Shown: piece by piece, positions 1-7,057 of the stretch
Layout of the letters: every line of letters starts with the position of its first letter
Numbering within the stretch: the stretch's first letter is position 1
Assembly (NCBI GenBank): GCA_024275915.1
Contig: JAJRYG010000070.1
Location: forward strand, 1-34,360
Origin: Gammaproteobacteria bacterium
GTDB taxonomy: Bacteria; Pseudomonadota; Gammaproteobacteria; UBA6429; Thiohalophilaceae
Direction of reading: 5' to 3'
DNA length: 34,360 bases
Translations under genes and position numbers: made by a program
Notes under the pieces: generated by a model
The model's database searches: none
Told to the model about the DNA's origin: nothing
The model's input: the letters and a program-made list of their open reading frames with translations, nothing else

Positions 1-103
1 GCGCATCGATCGCGTTCGAAGCCAAAAGGCATCCCCGCGACCGATGGCCAGGCCGGTTCCGGGGTTCGTTGCCTCGGTGGCATGGGACAAATGACGGACT
101 CCT

Positions 104-166
104 CGCCACTTGTCACTCGCCACTTGTCACTTGTCACTCGTCACTCGTCACTCGTCACTCGCCCCT
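104..166. repeat. Short tandem repeat, 7-bp unit (C/T)G(T/C)CACT
   Basis: Eight consecutive heptamers of the form CGTCACT, TGTCACT or CGCCACT, then a ninth degenerate unit (CGCCCCT), run up to 8 bases before the end of the aminotransferase gene that is read towards it. Two more units with the same trailing CACCCCT occur just after the nrdA stop codon. The unit length is not a multiple of three in a way that suggests coding, so the open frames through it are taken as chance. Upstream (positions 1-94) a plus-strand frame ends in TGA at 92-94 and could be the tail of an unseen gene; nothing recognisable is encoded there. Confidence 0.85.
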
Positions 167-174
167 GTGCCGCC

Positions 175-1341
175 TCATGGCGGCACCAGAGCGGCAGCAA
201 GCCGGGCCACGCCTTCCTCGAGCTGTTCCATGGACGTGGTGTAGGCGAAACGCAGGTGCTTTTCCGGCCGGTTGTGGCCAAAGTCCAGCCCCGGGGTGAT
301 GGCCACGCCTGCTTCTTCGAGCAGGCGGCGGGCAAAGTCGAAGCTGTCGTCGCAGAAGCGTTCACAGTTGGCGTACAGGTAGAAGGCGCCCTGCGGGGTC
401 ACCGGGATGTCGAAACCCAGTTCCCGCAAGGACGGCAGCAGGTAGTCGCGACGGCGGTGAAATTCCTCGCGACGCTGTTCGAGGATGGCCAGGGTTTCCG
501 GCTGCAGGGCCGCCAGGGCGGCATGCTGAGCCGGAGTGGGCGCGGCAAGAAACAGGTTCTGCGCCAGCCGGTCGATGTCCGGCAACAGTGACGCTGGCAC
601 CACCAGCCAGCCAGCCCGCCAGCCGGTAAGACCAAAATACTTGGAAAAACTGTTGATGACGATAACGTCCTCGGCGATGGCCAGGGCCGAGCGGGAAGCA
701 CCATCATAGATCAGCCCGTGGTAGATCTCGTCGACGATGAGGCAGCCACCGCGCTGTTTCACCATCTGGTAGATGGCCTGCAGCTCGGCCTCACCGATCA
801 GGGTTCCGGTGGGGTTGGAGGGCGAGGCCACCAGCACCGCCGTGGTATTGGCCTGCCAGTGTCGATCGATGAGTTCGGCGGTCAACTGGTAGCCTGTGGT
901 GCTGTCTACCTCCACCAGTTGGCTCTGGCCTTCGAGAAATCGCACGAAATTGCGGTTACAGGGGTAACCCGGATCGGCCATCATCACTGCCTGACCGGGA
1001 TCCAGCAGCACCCCCAGCACCAGCAGCAGCGCCCCTGAGGCACCGGGGGTGACTACGATGCGCCCGGCCTCCACCTCGACCCCCTGGTCGGCATACCATG
1101 CCGAAATAGCCTCACGCAGGGCCACCAGGCCAGTGGCTGGCGTGTAATGCACGTCGCCTTCGGCAATGGCCCGGGTCACCGCCCGGATCACCGGCTCCGG
1201 GGTGGGGAAATCCGGTTCGCCGATTTCCATGTGCACGATACTGCGACCTGCCGCTTCCAGTTCCCGCGCCCGCGCCAGCAGGGCCATGACATGAAATGGC
1301 TGGATGGCCCGGGCTCGCTCGGTGGCGCTGCAGCGGGTCAC
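175..1341 (-). CDS. Pyridoxal-phosphate-dependent aminotransferase, class I/II (fold type I)
   Basis: Cytosolic aminotransferase of 388 residues, a normal length for the AspC/AlaA-like superfamily. The order of motifs is typical: EIGEPDF near residue 40, a glycine-rich PLP-phosphate stretch around 97-104 (VTPGASGA), SNPTG at 175-179 with the pyridine-contacting Asn, DEIYHG at 204-209, and the Schiff-base lysine K234 in SFSKYFGLTGWR, followed by the Arg-containing GWRAGW. The start codon is GTG, placed five bases after the stop of the upstream CbbY-type gene, so the two are very likely co-transcribed and translationally coupled; no strong Shine-Dalgarno is seen. The substrate amino acid cannot be read from sequence. 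The pairing with a sugar-phosphate phosphatase does not obviously define a pathway. Confidence 0.93.
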   Translation of the reverse strand: MTRCSATERARAIQPFHVMALLARARELEAAGRSIVHMEIGEPDFPTPEPVIRAVTRAIAEGDVHYTPATGLVALREAISAWYADQGVEVEAGRIVVTPGASGALLLVLGVLLDPGQAVMMADPGYPCNRNFVRFLEGQSQLVEVDSTTGYQLTAELIDRHWQANTTAVLVASPSNPTGTLIGEAELQAIYQMVKQRGGCLIVDEIYHGLIYDGASRSALAIAEDVIVINSFSKYFGLTGWRAGWLVVPASLLPDIDRLAQNLFLAAPTPAQHAALAALQPETLAILEQRREEFHRRRDYLLPSLRELGFDIPVTPQGAFYLYANCERFCDDSFDFARRLLEEAGVAITPGLDFGHNRPEKHLRFAYTTSMEQLEEGVARLAAALVPP

Positions 1342-1346
1342 CGGGA

Positions 1347-2123
1347 TCAGGCCTGATGGATGTGCTTGAGATTATCCAGGTTCAGCCAGGGCTGGCCATT
1401 GAGGAGACGTTCATCCCCCTGCAGCACCCGGCAGGCCGAATCGGGCTCACCGAGCTGATCCAGCACGATGGCGGCACCGCTGAAATCATGGTCCTTGGTG
1501 TAATCGTTGATGGTGATGACAGTTTTCAGATCGGCACCCAGCGAGGAAAGAATGCCATTGTAGGAATCCTCGAAAGCCAAGCCGGCGGCTGGATCGAGCT
1601 GCATTTCCTTGAGTGCATACTGATAGATGTCTGCGGCCGGTTTCTTGGCCGGTACGATGTCACCCGCGGCGATCACCTCGAACCAGTTCAGGGAATCCTC
1701 CCCCAGGGTGTGCCGTAACAGGGCATCCACGTTGGCCGGGGTGGTGGTGGTGGCAATGGCCAGGCGCAGCCCCGCGTCACGGGCCTCGTTGATCAGACGC
1801 TCCACACCGGGACGCAGGGGAATGCTGCCGCGAGAAAGCAGCTCGGTGTAATGGGCGGTTTTCGACTTGTGCAGCTCGGCAATGAAATCATCGAGATTTT
1901 CCGGCTTTTCGAAGTCGGTATTGTATTTGTCCAGATACAGCTTCATGCGCTCCTTGCCACCGGTGACTTCCAGCAGCTCGCCATACAGGGCGACGTCCCA
2001 GTGCCAGTCCAGACCGGCTTGTTCGAAGGCCAGGTTGAAGGCCACGCGATGGCCGTCTTTTTCCGTATCCGCCAGGGTACCGTCCACATCGAACAACAGA
2101 GCCTGCAAGGTTTCTTTACTCAT
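1347..2123 (-). CDS. cbbY: HAD-superfamily phosphatase of the CbbY type (probable xylulose-1,5-bisphosphate phosphatase)
   Basis: 258-residue HAD hydrolase with a cap domain. Motif I is FDVDGTLADTE with nucleophile D12 and acid/base D14; motif II lies in AIATTTTPAN; motif III is the lysine of KKPAAD; motif IV is AFEDSYNG. The segment around GLDWHWD and VTGGKERM is characteristic of CbbY proteins, which in autotrophs remove xylulose-1,5-bisphosphate, a misfire product that inhibits RuBisCO. I chose the ATG at 2123 because the protein begins directly with the HAD motif there; a longer frame adds 16 unconserved residues. It is the first gene of a two-gene unit with the aminotransferase. No RuBisCO gene lies in the window, so the Calvin-cycle role is inferred from family resemblance. 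Confidence 0.85.
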   Translation of the reverse strand: MSKETLQALLFDVDGTLADTEKDGHRVAFNLAFEQAGLDWHWDVALYGELLEVTGGKERMKLYLDKYNTDFEKPENLDDFIAELHKSKTAHYTELLSRGSIPLRPGVERLINEARDAGLRLAIATTTTPANVDALLRHTLGEDSLNWFEVIAAGDIVPAKKPAADIYQYALKEMQLDPAAGLAFEDSYNGILSSLGADLKTVITINDYTKDHDFSGAAIVLDQLGEPDSACRVLQGDERLLNGQPWLNLDNLKHIHQA

Positions 2124-2418
2124 GATAGATAAGCGTCTTTCAGTTGATAACCAAGCGTATAGGGTACCCAAATTTGTCTGCCATCACCATGCAGCGAGGG
2201 GAAAATTCAGCCCGAACCGTCGCGTCGGCCCATGGCGTGGCGTGGCCTTGAGGTGTGAGTGATTTTGCATCAAATAACACCAAAAATGGCAAATCCCGGC
2301 CAAAACAGGCAAATCCAGCCTGATTTGATTGCACCGCCATGGGGTTTCTGGTATTAAAGCTCGTTGTTTTTATTTAGGCGAGGAAGCACGACCGCTTCCC
2401 GGTAGGAGACCCAGATTA
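2124..2418. promoter_or_regulatory. Divergent intergenic region between cbbY and dksA
   Basis: This 295-bp gap separates two genes read in opposite directions, so it must hold promoters for both. It is AT-richer than its flanks near 2260-2300 and 2340-2375. I could not pick a pair of -35/-10 boxes with confidence. A TAGGAG Shine-Dalgarno at 2403-2408 sits ten bases before the chosen dksA ATG and decides that start. Confidence 0.5.
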
Positions 2419-3054
2419 ATGCCTGCTAAGAAAAAAACCGCTGCGAAAAAGAAGGTAGCGAAAAAGACACCCGTGAAAAAGAAAGCCGTTAGCAAGAAAA
2501 AAACTGCTGCCAAGACCAGCCCGAAAAAGAAAACGGCAACCAGCAAGAAGAAAACCGGCAAAGCCACCGCCAGTAAACCCAAGGTAGCCACGAAAGCCAA
2601 GGCAACATCCAAAAAGGCTCAGGCTCCACGAAAGTCCCAAGGCAGTGACTTCAAGTCATATACACCCTATACGATGAAAAAGGGTGAGGAGTACATGAAT
2701 GACAAGCAGGTTGCCCATTTCACCGAAATCCTCACCAACTGGAAAAAAGAGTTGATGGAAGAAGTGGATCGCACCGTGCATCACATGCAGGATGAAGCGG
2801 CCAACTTCCCCGATCCCAATGACCGGGCCACTCAGGAATCGGAATTCGCCATGGAACTGCGCACCCGGGATCGTGAGCGCAAGCTGATCAAGAAAATCGA
2901 TGAGTCCCTGAACAAGATCGAAAACGGTGACTATGGCTACTGCGAACAGTGCGGCATCGAAATCGGCATTCGCCGCCTCGAAGCCCGTCCTACCGCGACC
3001 TTGTGTATCGACTGCAAGAGCCTGGACGAGATTCTGGAAAAAACCCGCGCCTGA
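2419..3054 (+). CDS. dksA: RNA polymerase-binding transcription factor DksA with a lysine-rich N-terminal extension
   Basis: 211-residue protein. Residues from about 93 onward form an ordinary DksA: a coiled coil carrying the tip motif FPDPNDRA with the conserved acidic residues that enter the RNA polymerase secondary channel, then [13 protein letters not shown], then a C4 zinc finger (CEQC ... CIDC) near the C terminus. DksA works with ppGpp to reset transcription of stable RNA and biosynthetic genes. Residues 1-80 are very unusual: almost only K, A, T, S and P in AAKKK/SKKK-type repeats, like the tail of histone H1. The ATG at 2419 has a good Shine-Dalgarno. A second in-frame ATG at 2695 (residue 93) is preceded by GGTGAGGAG and would give a tail-less DksA of 119 residues. 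A strong terminator follows. Confidence 0.95.
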   Translation: MPAKKKTAAKKKVAKKTPVKKKAVSKKKTAAKTSPKKKTATSKKKTGKATASKPKVATKAKATSKKAQAPRKSQGSDFKSYTPYTMKKGEEYMNDKQVAHFTEILTNWKKELMEEVDRTVHHMQDEAANFPDPNDRATQESEFAMELRTRDRERKLIKKIDESLNKIENGDYGYCEQCGIEIGIRRLEARPTATLCIDCKSLDEILEKTRA

Positions 3055-3076
3055 TTTCGGCATCCGGACAAAAAAC

Positions 3077-3100
3077 AAGGAAGCTTCGGCTTCCTTTTTT
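3077..3100 (+). terminator. Rho-independent terminator, shared by dksA and the convergent DUF3579 gene
   Basis: Perfect 8-bp stem AAGGAAGC / GCTTCCTT closed by a TTCG tetraloop and followed by a run of T. On the opposite strand the same stem is followed by TTGTTTTTT, so it can stop transcription from both sides. Confidence 0.93.
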
Positions 3101-3133
3101 GCTTATTGAAACACCGGCACCTGAGCCACTGAC

Positions 3134-3442
3134 TCAGTCATGGGCGGGTTGCAGGGAACGTTCACCAAAGCGCCGATCTTTCTGGATACACAGGCGGTTA
3201 CTTCGGGCAAAATCCAGGATATAGGCATACGCCGTGGGATCAGAGATTTCCAGACCACGCGCCACCACCAGGCACTTCTCGCCCCCGATGACACAGGGCT
3301 GGACACTTTCCGAGTATCGGAGGCGATGATCCTGGCCAAAACTGGCCAGCGTAGATGAAATGCGCTCGATCCAGTCACTGGGCCTGAGCTTGCCACCATC
3401 TTCCCGAATACCCTGTATTACCAGATGTTCCTGTTCACTCAC
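3134..3442 (-). CDS. DUF3579 family protein, function unknown
   Basis: 102-residue soluble protein matching my recollection of the DUF3579 family: an N-terminal VIQGIREDGGKLRPSDW block, a central tyrosine/valine-rich part (RLRYSESVQPCVIGGEKCLVV), and a C-terminal FARSNRLCI helix. The family is small and found mainly in beta- and gammaproteobacteria; no reaction is known to me. Translation starts at GTG with GAGAGG eight bases upstream. The gene is convergent with dksA across a shared terminator and has a dispersed repeat upstream, so it is probably a single-gene transcript. Confidence 0.8.
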   Translation of the reverse strand: MSEQEHLVIQGIREDGGKLRPSDWIERISSTLASFGQDHRLRYSESVQPCVIGGEKCLVVARGLEISDPTAYAYILDFARSNRLCIQKDRRFGERSLQPAHD

Positions 3443-3484
3443 CGTATGTGCCTCTCATGGATCATTCAATAGCGCCTCTGATTT

Positions 3485-3643
3485 CAGAATGTTGAAAAAC
3501 CCTTCTTGGACGTTTCAACGCCGCAAACGGAAAATCCCGTTTCCTGTTTTCTCCCGTTTTCAGTGACCTGTGGTCATTGAAACTGGCCATGCCTCCCTGC
3601 ATCGCTCCCGGCTTGTCGAAAAATGCGCTTATTCAACAGCCTG
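3485..3643 (+). repeat. Dispersed intergenic element, copy A (159 bp)
   Basis: Begins CAGAATGTTGAAAAACCC and ends TTCAACAGCCTG. Inside are the blocks shared with the copies at 12233 and 20801: CGGAAAA then CCCGTTT, the central palindrome TTTTCAGTGAC / GTCATTGAAA with a five-base loop at 3557-3582, a TCCCTGCA block, and a second terminal hairpin starting TTGTCGAAAAA. No open reading frame is credible. It lies between the starts of two divergently read genes (DUF3579 and nitroreductase), so at this site it does not follow a stop codon. Confidence 0.85.
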
Positions 3644-3916
3644 TCAACAATGTCCTTTTCTTTCCCCGCCATGCACCCACGCCGCACGCTGCGGAAAAAA
3701 ATCACTGTTTTTTGTGTCCGTCTTAAGTGTTATCTTTAAACAACCACTGACTATGGAACCCTGATGACTTCATCCTGACATTCAGAAGGGAATAATCAGT
3801 GCTTGCTTGCCCGTCGCGCGGAAATTCCGAACATTTCAACCGGAGCTACTCTAAACTATCGGTAAGCACTGTGTTTTCTTTAGGTTACGCTTCAAGGCAC
3901 CACTGGGAGCTGAAAC
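3644..3916. other. Intergenic sequence upstream of the nitroreductase gene
   Basis: No gene or RNA is recognisable here. The stretch is AT-rich around 3700-3745 and presumably carries the promoter of the nitroreductase unit, but I cannot assign boxes. GGGAGC lies seven bases before the ATG as a ribosome-binding site. Confidence 0.4.
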
Positions 3917-4582
3917 ATGGATATCCTGCAAGCCATAGAACAACGTCATTGTGTCCGCGCCTACCTGGACAAGGCACCCGACCGCCAGGTCATCCGCCAG
4001 ATCCTCGACGTGGCACGCTGGGCCCCTTCGGGGGCCAATATCCAGCCCTGGCAGGTGGCGGTGGTGACCGGCAACACCCAACGGCAGATTGGCGAGGCCA
4101 TCATTGCCGCCCGCGAGGCCAAACAGGCCGAAAACCCCGATTACCCTTATTATCCCGCCGACTGGCGCAACCCCTACAAGAAACGCCGCAGTGAATGTGG
4201 CCTGGCCCTGTACAAGGCCCAGGACATCGGCCGTCACGATGAACAGAAGCGCCTTGAGGCCTGGTACCGCAATTACCGCTTCTTCGATGCCCCGGTGGGT
4301 CTGATCTTCTACATCGACGACATCATGCAGACCGGCACCTGGCTGGACATGGGCATGTTTTTGCAGAACATCATGCTGGCGGCCCGCCATTTTGGCCTAG
4401 CCACCTGCCCGCAGGCCTCACTGGCCGAATACCCCGACCTAATCCGCGAAATCCTCGGCCTCGAAGCCGACAAGCTGATCCTCTGCGGCATGGCACTGGG
4501 TTACGAGGACACGCAAGCGCCGGTCAACCAGTACCGTCTGCCACGTGAAGAAGTGGACAGTTTCACCCACTGGTACGAATAA
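3917..4582 (+). CDS. Nitroreductase-family FMN flavoprotein
   Basis: 221-residue flavin reductase. The N terminus has the family signature RHCVRAYLDKAPD (FMN phosphate-binding Arg), followed by ARWAPSGANIQPWQV, which contributes to the FMN pocket and dimer interface. The C-terminal half has MGMFLQNIMLAARHFGLATCPQ and the closing LILCGMALGY strand. Members use NAD(P)H to reduce nitro compounds, quinones or flavins as cytosolic homodimers. The tyrosine/aspartate-rich insertion around residues 70-110 varies between subfamilies, and the physiological substrate is not predictable. The gene ends eight bases before gluQRS, so the two probably share a transcript. Confidence 0.92.
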   Translation: MDILQAIEQRHCVRAYLDKAPDRQVIRQILDVARWAPSGANIQPWQVAVVTGNTQRQIGEAIIAAREAKQAENPDYPYYPADWRNPYKKRRSECGLALYKAQDIGRHDEQKRLEAWYRNYRFFDAPVGLIFYIDDIMQTGTWLDMGMFLQNIMLAARHFGLATCPQASLAEYPDLIREILGLEADKLILCGMALGYEDTQAPVNQYRLPREEVDSFTHWYE

Positions 4583-4590
4583 CACCGCCC

Positions 4591-5532
4591 ATGAACAAAA
4601 ACAGGATCTATCGCGGCCGTTTTGCCCCCTCCCCCACGGGGCCATTGCATTTTGGCTCGATGATCGCAGCCATCGGCAGCTACCTCGAAGCCCGCAGCCG
4701 GCAGGGTGAATGGCTGTTGCGCATCGAAAACATCGATCCGCCCCGCGAGCCCAGCGGCGCCATCAGCCAGATCCTGCGCACTCTCGAAGCCTTCGATATG
4801 CAGTGGGACGGTCCGGTTTACTATCAGCATGAACGCCTGGAACGCTATCAGCAGGCCATCGAAACCCTGTTCGAACAGGGCCAGCTGTACAGCTGTCAGT
4901 GCAGCCGCAAGCAGATTGCCATGCTCAACGAACCGGACAGCCCCACCCTGGTATACCCGGGAACCTGCCGCGACAGGCATCTCCCTCCCAGCGAAAACCA
5001 TGCCCTGCGGGTCGTCACCGACGGTTCGGTGATCCTGTTCGAGGACCGCATCCAGGGTCGTCAGGCCTTTTTATTGCAGAAGGAAAGCGGTGATTTCGTG
5101 CTGCGCCGGGCCGATGGCCTGTTTTCCTACCAGCTGGCCGTGGCCATCGACGATGCCGAGCAACAGATCACCGAAGTGGTGCGTGGCTGCGACCTGCTGG
5201 GCTCCAGCGCCCGCCAGATGCATATCCAGCACCTGCTTGGCCTGAACTCGCCCGACTACGCCCACCTGCCGGTGGCACAGGATCCGCAAACCGGCAAGAA
5301 ACTCAGCAAGCAGAACTTCGCCCGCCCCGTCGATGATCGGCACCCGGCCATTACCCTTTGGCAGGTACTGGACTTTCTCGGCCAGAATCCGCCTCCCGCC
5401 TTGCAGAGCGCCAGCCTGTCCACCCTCTGGCAATGGGCTTTGAGTCACTGGCAGCTCAAGTTTGTTCCCCGCACGGCCGCTATTGATGTTATCCAGAATG
5501 AGACGAAAGATGCCCAAGTGCTTGATACATGA
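4591..5532 (+). CDS. gluQ: Glutamyl-Q tRNA(Asp) synthetase GluQRS
   Basis: 313-residue paralogue of the glutamyl-tRNA synthetase catalytic domain lacking the anticodon-binding part. It activates glutamate without tRNA and transfers it to queuosine-34 of tRNA(Asp). The HIGH-like motif is PTGPLHFGSM at 15-24; the KMSKS equivalent is KLSKQN at 237-242. The GluQRS-type zinc site is intact: C102, C104, Y122 and C126 (SCQC ... VYPGTC). Length matches the family. In Escherichia coli and many relatives this gene follows dksA directly; here the two are 1.5 kb apart, separated by the DUF3579 gene, a dispersed repeat and the nitroreductase. Confidence 0.95.
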   Translation: MNKNRIYRGRFAPSPTGPLHFGSMIAAIGSYLEARSRQGEWLLRIENIDPPREPSGAISQILRTLEAFDMQWDGPVYYQHERLERYQQAIETLFEQGQLYSCQCSRKQIAMLNEPDSPTLVYPGTCRDRHLPPSENHALRVVTDGSVILFEDRIQGRQAFLLQKESGDFVLRRADGLFSYQLAVAIDDAEQQITEVVRGCDLLGSSARQMHIQHLLGLNSPDYAHLPVAQDPQTGKKLSKQNFARPVDDRHPAITLWQVLDFLGQNPPPALQSASLSTLWQWALSHWQLKFVPRTAAIDVIQNETKDAQVLDT

Positions 5533-5562
5533 TAGGATTTGCCAAACCCGGGGAGAATATCC

Positions 5563-6006
5563 GTGACAGAATTGCATCCTTTCGTCCAGAAATTTCGTGG
5601 CGGCTTTACCGGCATCCTGCGCTGGCCCCAGCTCGACGAACTCTGGGCTACCCTGCGCCAACAAGCAGACAAGCAATGGTATATCTATGCCATCGGCGAA
5701 ACCCCGCCCGAATCCACCAGTTCGGCGCAGCAACTGGACACTTTTTTACAGGAAATCGATACACTGTTACGCAGTGAACACAGCGAAGATTATTGCGGCA
5801 TCGTTTACGTGGACAAACGTGACGATCCCGGTTTTATCAAGATCTACGATCCCAATAACCTGGGGGTCGTCTGTGGTTTCAGTGACAACCCGCCCTTGCC
5901 CGGCTGGATACTGAGTCTCGAAGCCCCGGTCGATCTGCAAGTGGCACTGCCACCGACTGGCAATCGCCGCCGCTGGTGGCAGAAACTCATCGGTGCACAT
6001 GCCTGA
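5563..6006 (+). CDS. Uncharacterised soluble protein, 147 residues
   Basis: I do not recognise a family. The protein has an N-terminal segment with conserved-looking FRGGFTGILRWPQLDELW, a middle part rich in D and E ending in YCGIVYVDKRDDPGFIKIYDP, and a basic RRRWWQKL C terminus. No signal peptide or membrane segment is visible. I prefer the GTG at 5563 because GGGGAG sits seven bases before it; a TTG eight codons upstream is possible but has no ribosome-binding site. It starts 30 bases after gluQRS and ends 34 bases before the PilZ gene, so it is probably an internal member of that transcript. Confidence 0.7.
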   Translation: MTELHPFVQKFRGGFTGILRWPQLDELWATLRQQADKQWYIYAIGETPPESTSSAQQLDTFLQEIDTLLRSEHSEDYCGIVYVDKRDDPGFIKIYDPNNLGVVCGFSDNPPLPGWILSLEAPVDLQVALPPTGNRRRWWQKLIGAHA

Positions 6007-6040
6007 GCCATTACCCAAAATGACAAGCTGACTGACCCCT

Positions 6041-6811
6041 ATGCAAGAAGAACAAAAAAACCCTGCCAGTACTGACGACCCGCAGGGAGAAAAAATCGAC
6101 AACTACGAAAAGTACCTGCTGCAGGGCCGGGGTGCGATCATCCAGAAACTCCGTCAGCTGGAAAAAAGCAAGAGCATGATCACCGCACATTTCGGTGGCG
6201 GCAAATATTCCATGCTCACCGCCGTGGTCGATGTGATGCCAGATCGGGATCTGCTGGTGCTGGACTATGGCGCCAACGAAACACTGAACAAGAAGATCCT
6301 CGAAGCCAAGCGTATCATCTTCAAGACCCGGCACCAGGGCATTACCGCCCAGTTTACTGCGGATCGATTACAGCGGGCCAAACGTCAGGGCAAGACCGCA
6401 TTTGCCTGCGCCCTGCCAGACAGCCTGCTATGGGTCCAGCGTCGTGAGTTTTACCGCATCCGTGTGCCCATGAGCGAGCACCTCAATGTGGAATTCGTCG
6501 ACAGAAACAACCAGCCCGTCAGTTACGAAATCCTCGATCTGAGCATCGGTGGCCTGTGCATCCACCGTACCGACAACCGGATTGCCTTCGAAGAGGAACA
6601 GCTGTTCATCAACACCAAGATCAATCTGTCTCCCACCCAGTCGGGTTACGTCAACCTGCAGGTACGCAACATCATCCCTGTCAAGGCCGATGATCCGTCC
6701 GCCGGTGTGCGTGTCGGTTGTCAGTTTATCGATCTGAGCATGGAAATGAGTGGCCACATCCAGCGCTATATCCACACCATCGAAGCCCTTACCCGACACC
6801 TGGAAAAATAA
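6041..6811 (+). CDS. PilZ-domain protein with YcgR-like N-terminal domain (c-di-GMP effector)
   Basis: 256 residues in two parts. The first ~125 residues resemble the YcgR N-terminal beta-barrel; the second is a PilZ domain with both c-di-GMP motifs: RREFYR at 134-139 (RxxxR) and DLSIGG at 166-171 (D/NxSxxG). YcgR-type proteins slow flagellar rotation when c-di-GMP binds. No flagellar genes are nearby, so the output could be something else. The start is supported by closeness to the preceding gene rather than by a clear Shine-Dalgarno. After the stop, about 245 bases carry no gene and lead to the symporter. Confidence 0.9.
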   Translation: MQEEQKNPASTDDPQGEKIDNYEKYLLQGRGAIIQKLRQLEKSKSMITAHFGGGKYSMLTAVVDVMPDRDLLVLDYGANETLNKKILEAKRIIFKTRHQGITAQFTADRLQRAKRQGKTAFACALPDSLLWVQRREFYRIRVPMSEHLNVEFVDRNNQPVSYEILDLSIGGLCIHRTDNRIAFEEEQLFINTKINLSPTQSGYVNLQVRNIIPVKADDPSAGVRVGCQFIDLSMEMSGHIQRYIHTIEALTRHLEK

Positions 6812-7057
6812 CCCCGCTTCCGCATGCCTTCCTGTTTCCGTCCCGATGAATGGCTCGGGATCCTCTCCCTGTTCCACCTGCTTGCCACGCCGGTCAATGA
6901 TTAGAATATCCAGATACACGAATATATCCCTGATTTTTGTTGGCCTATTGTATTTGTTCCCCATGTGAGTAAAGATAGGTGGCAATAACAATTCACAGTC
7001 GTCGCGGGAGGAAGGGATACAACCGATCACGACAATAACAAAAAGAGAGAAACAACT

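Noticed and set aside
104-166. Heptamer array as a CRISPR array
   Set aside because: Unit is 7 bp with no spacers and no cas genes; it is a simple tandem repeat.
82-591. Plus-strand frame with a repeated SLVTRHS peptide
   Set aside because: The peptide repeat is the translated heptamer array, and the rest is antisense to the aminotransferase.
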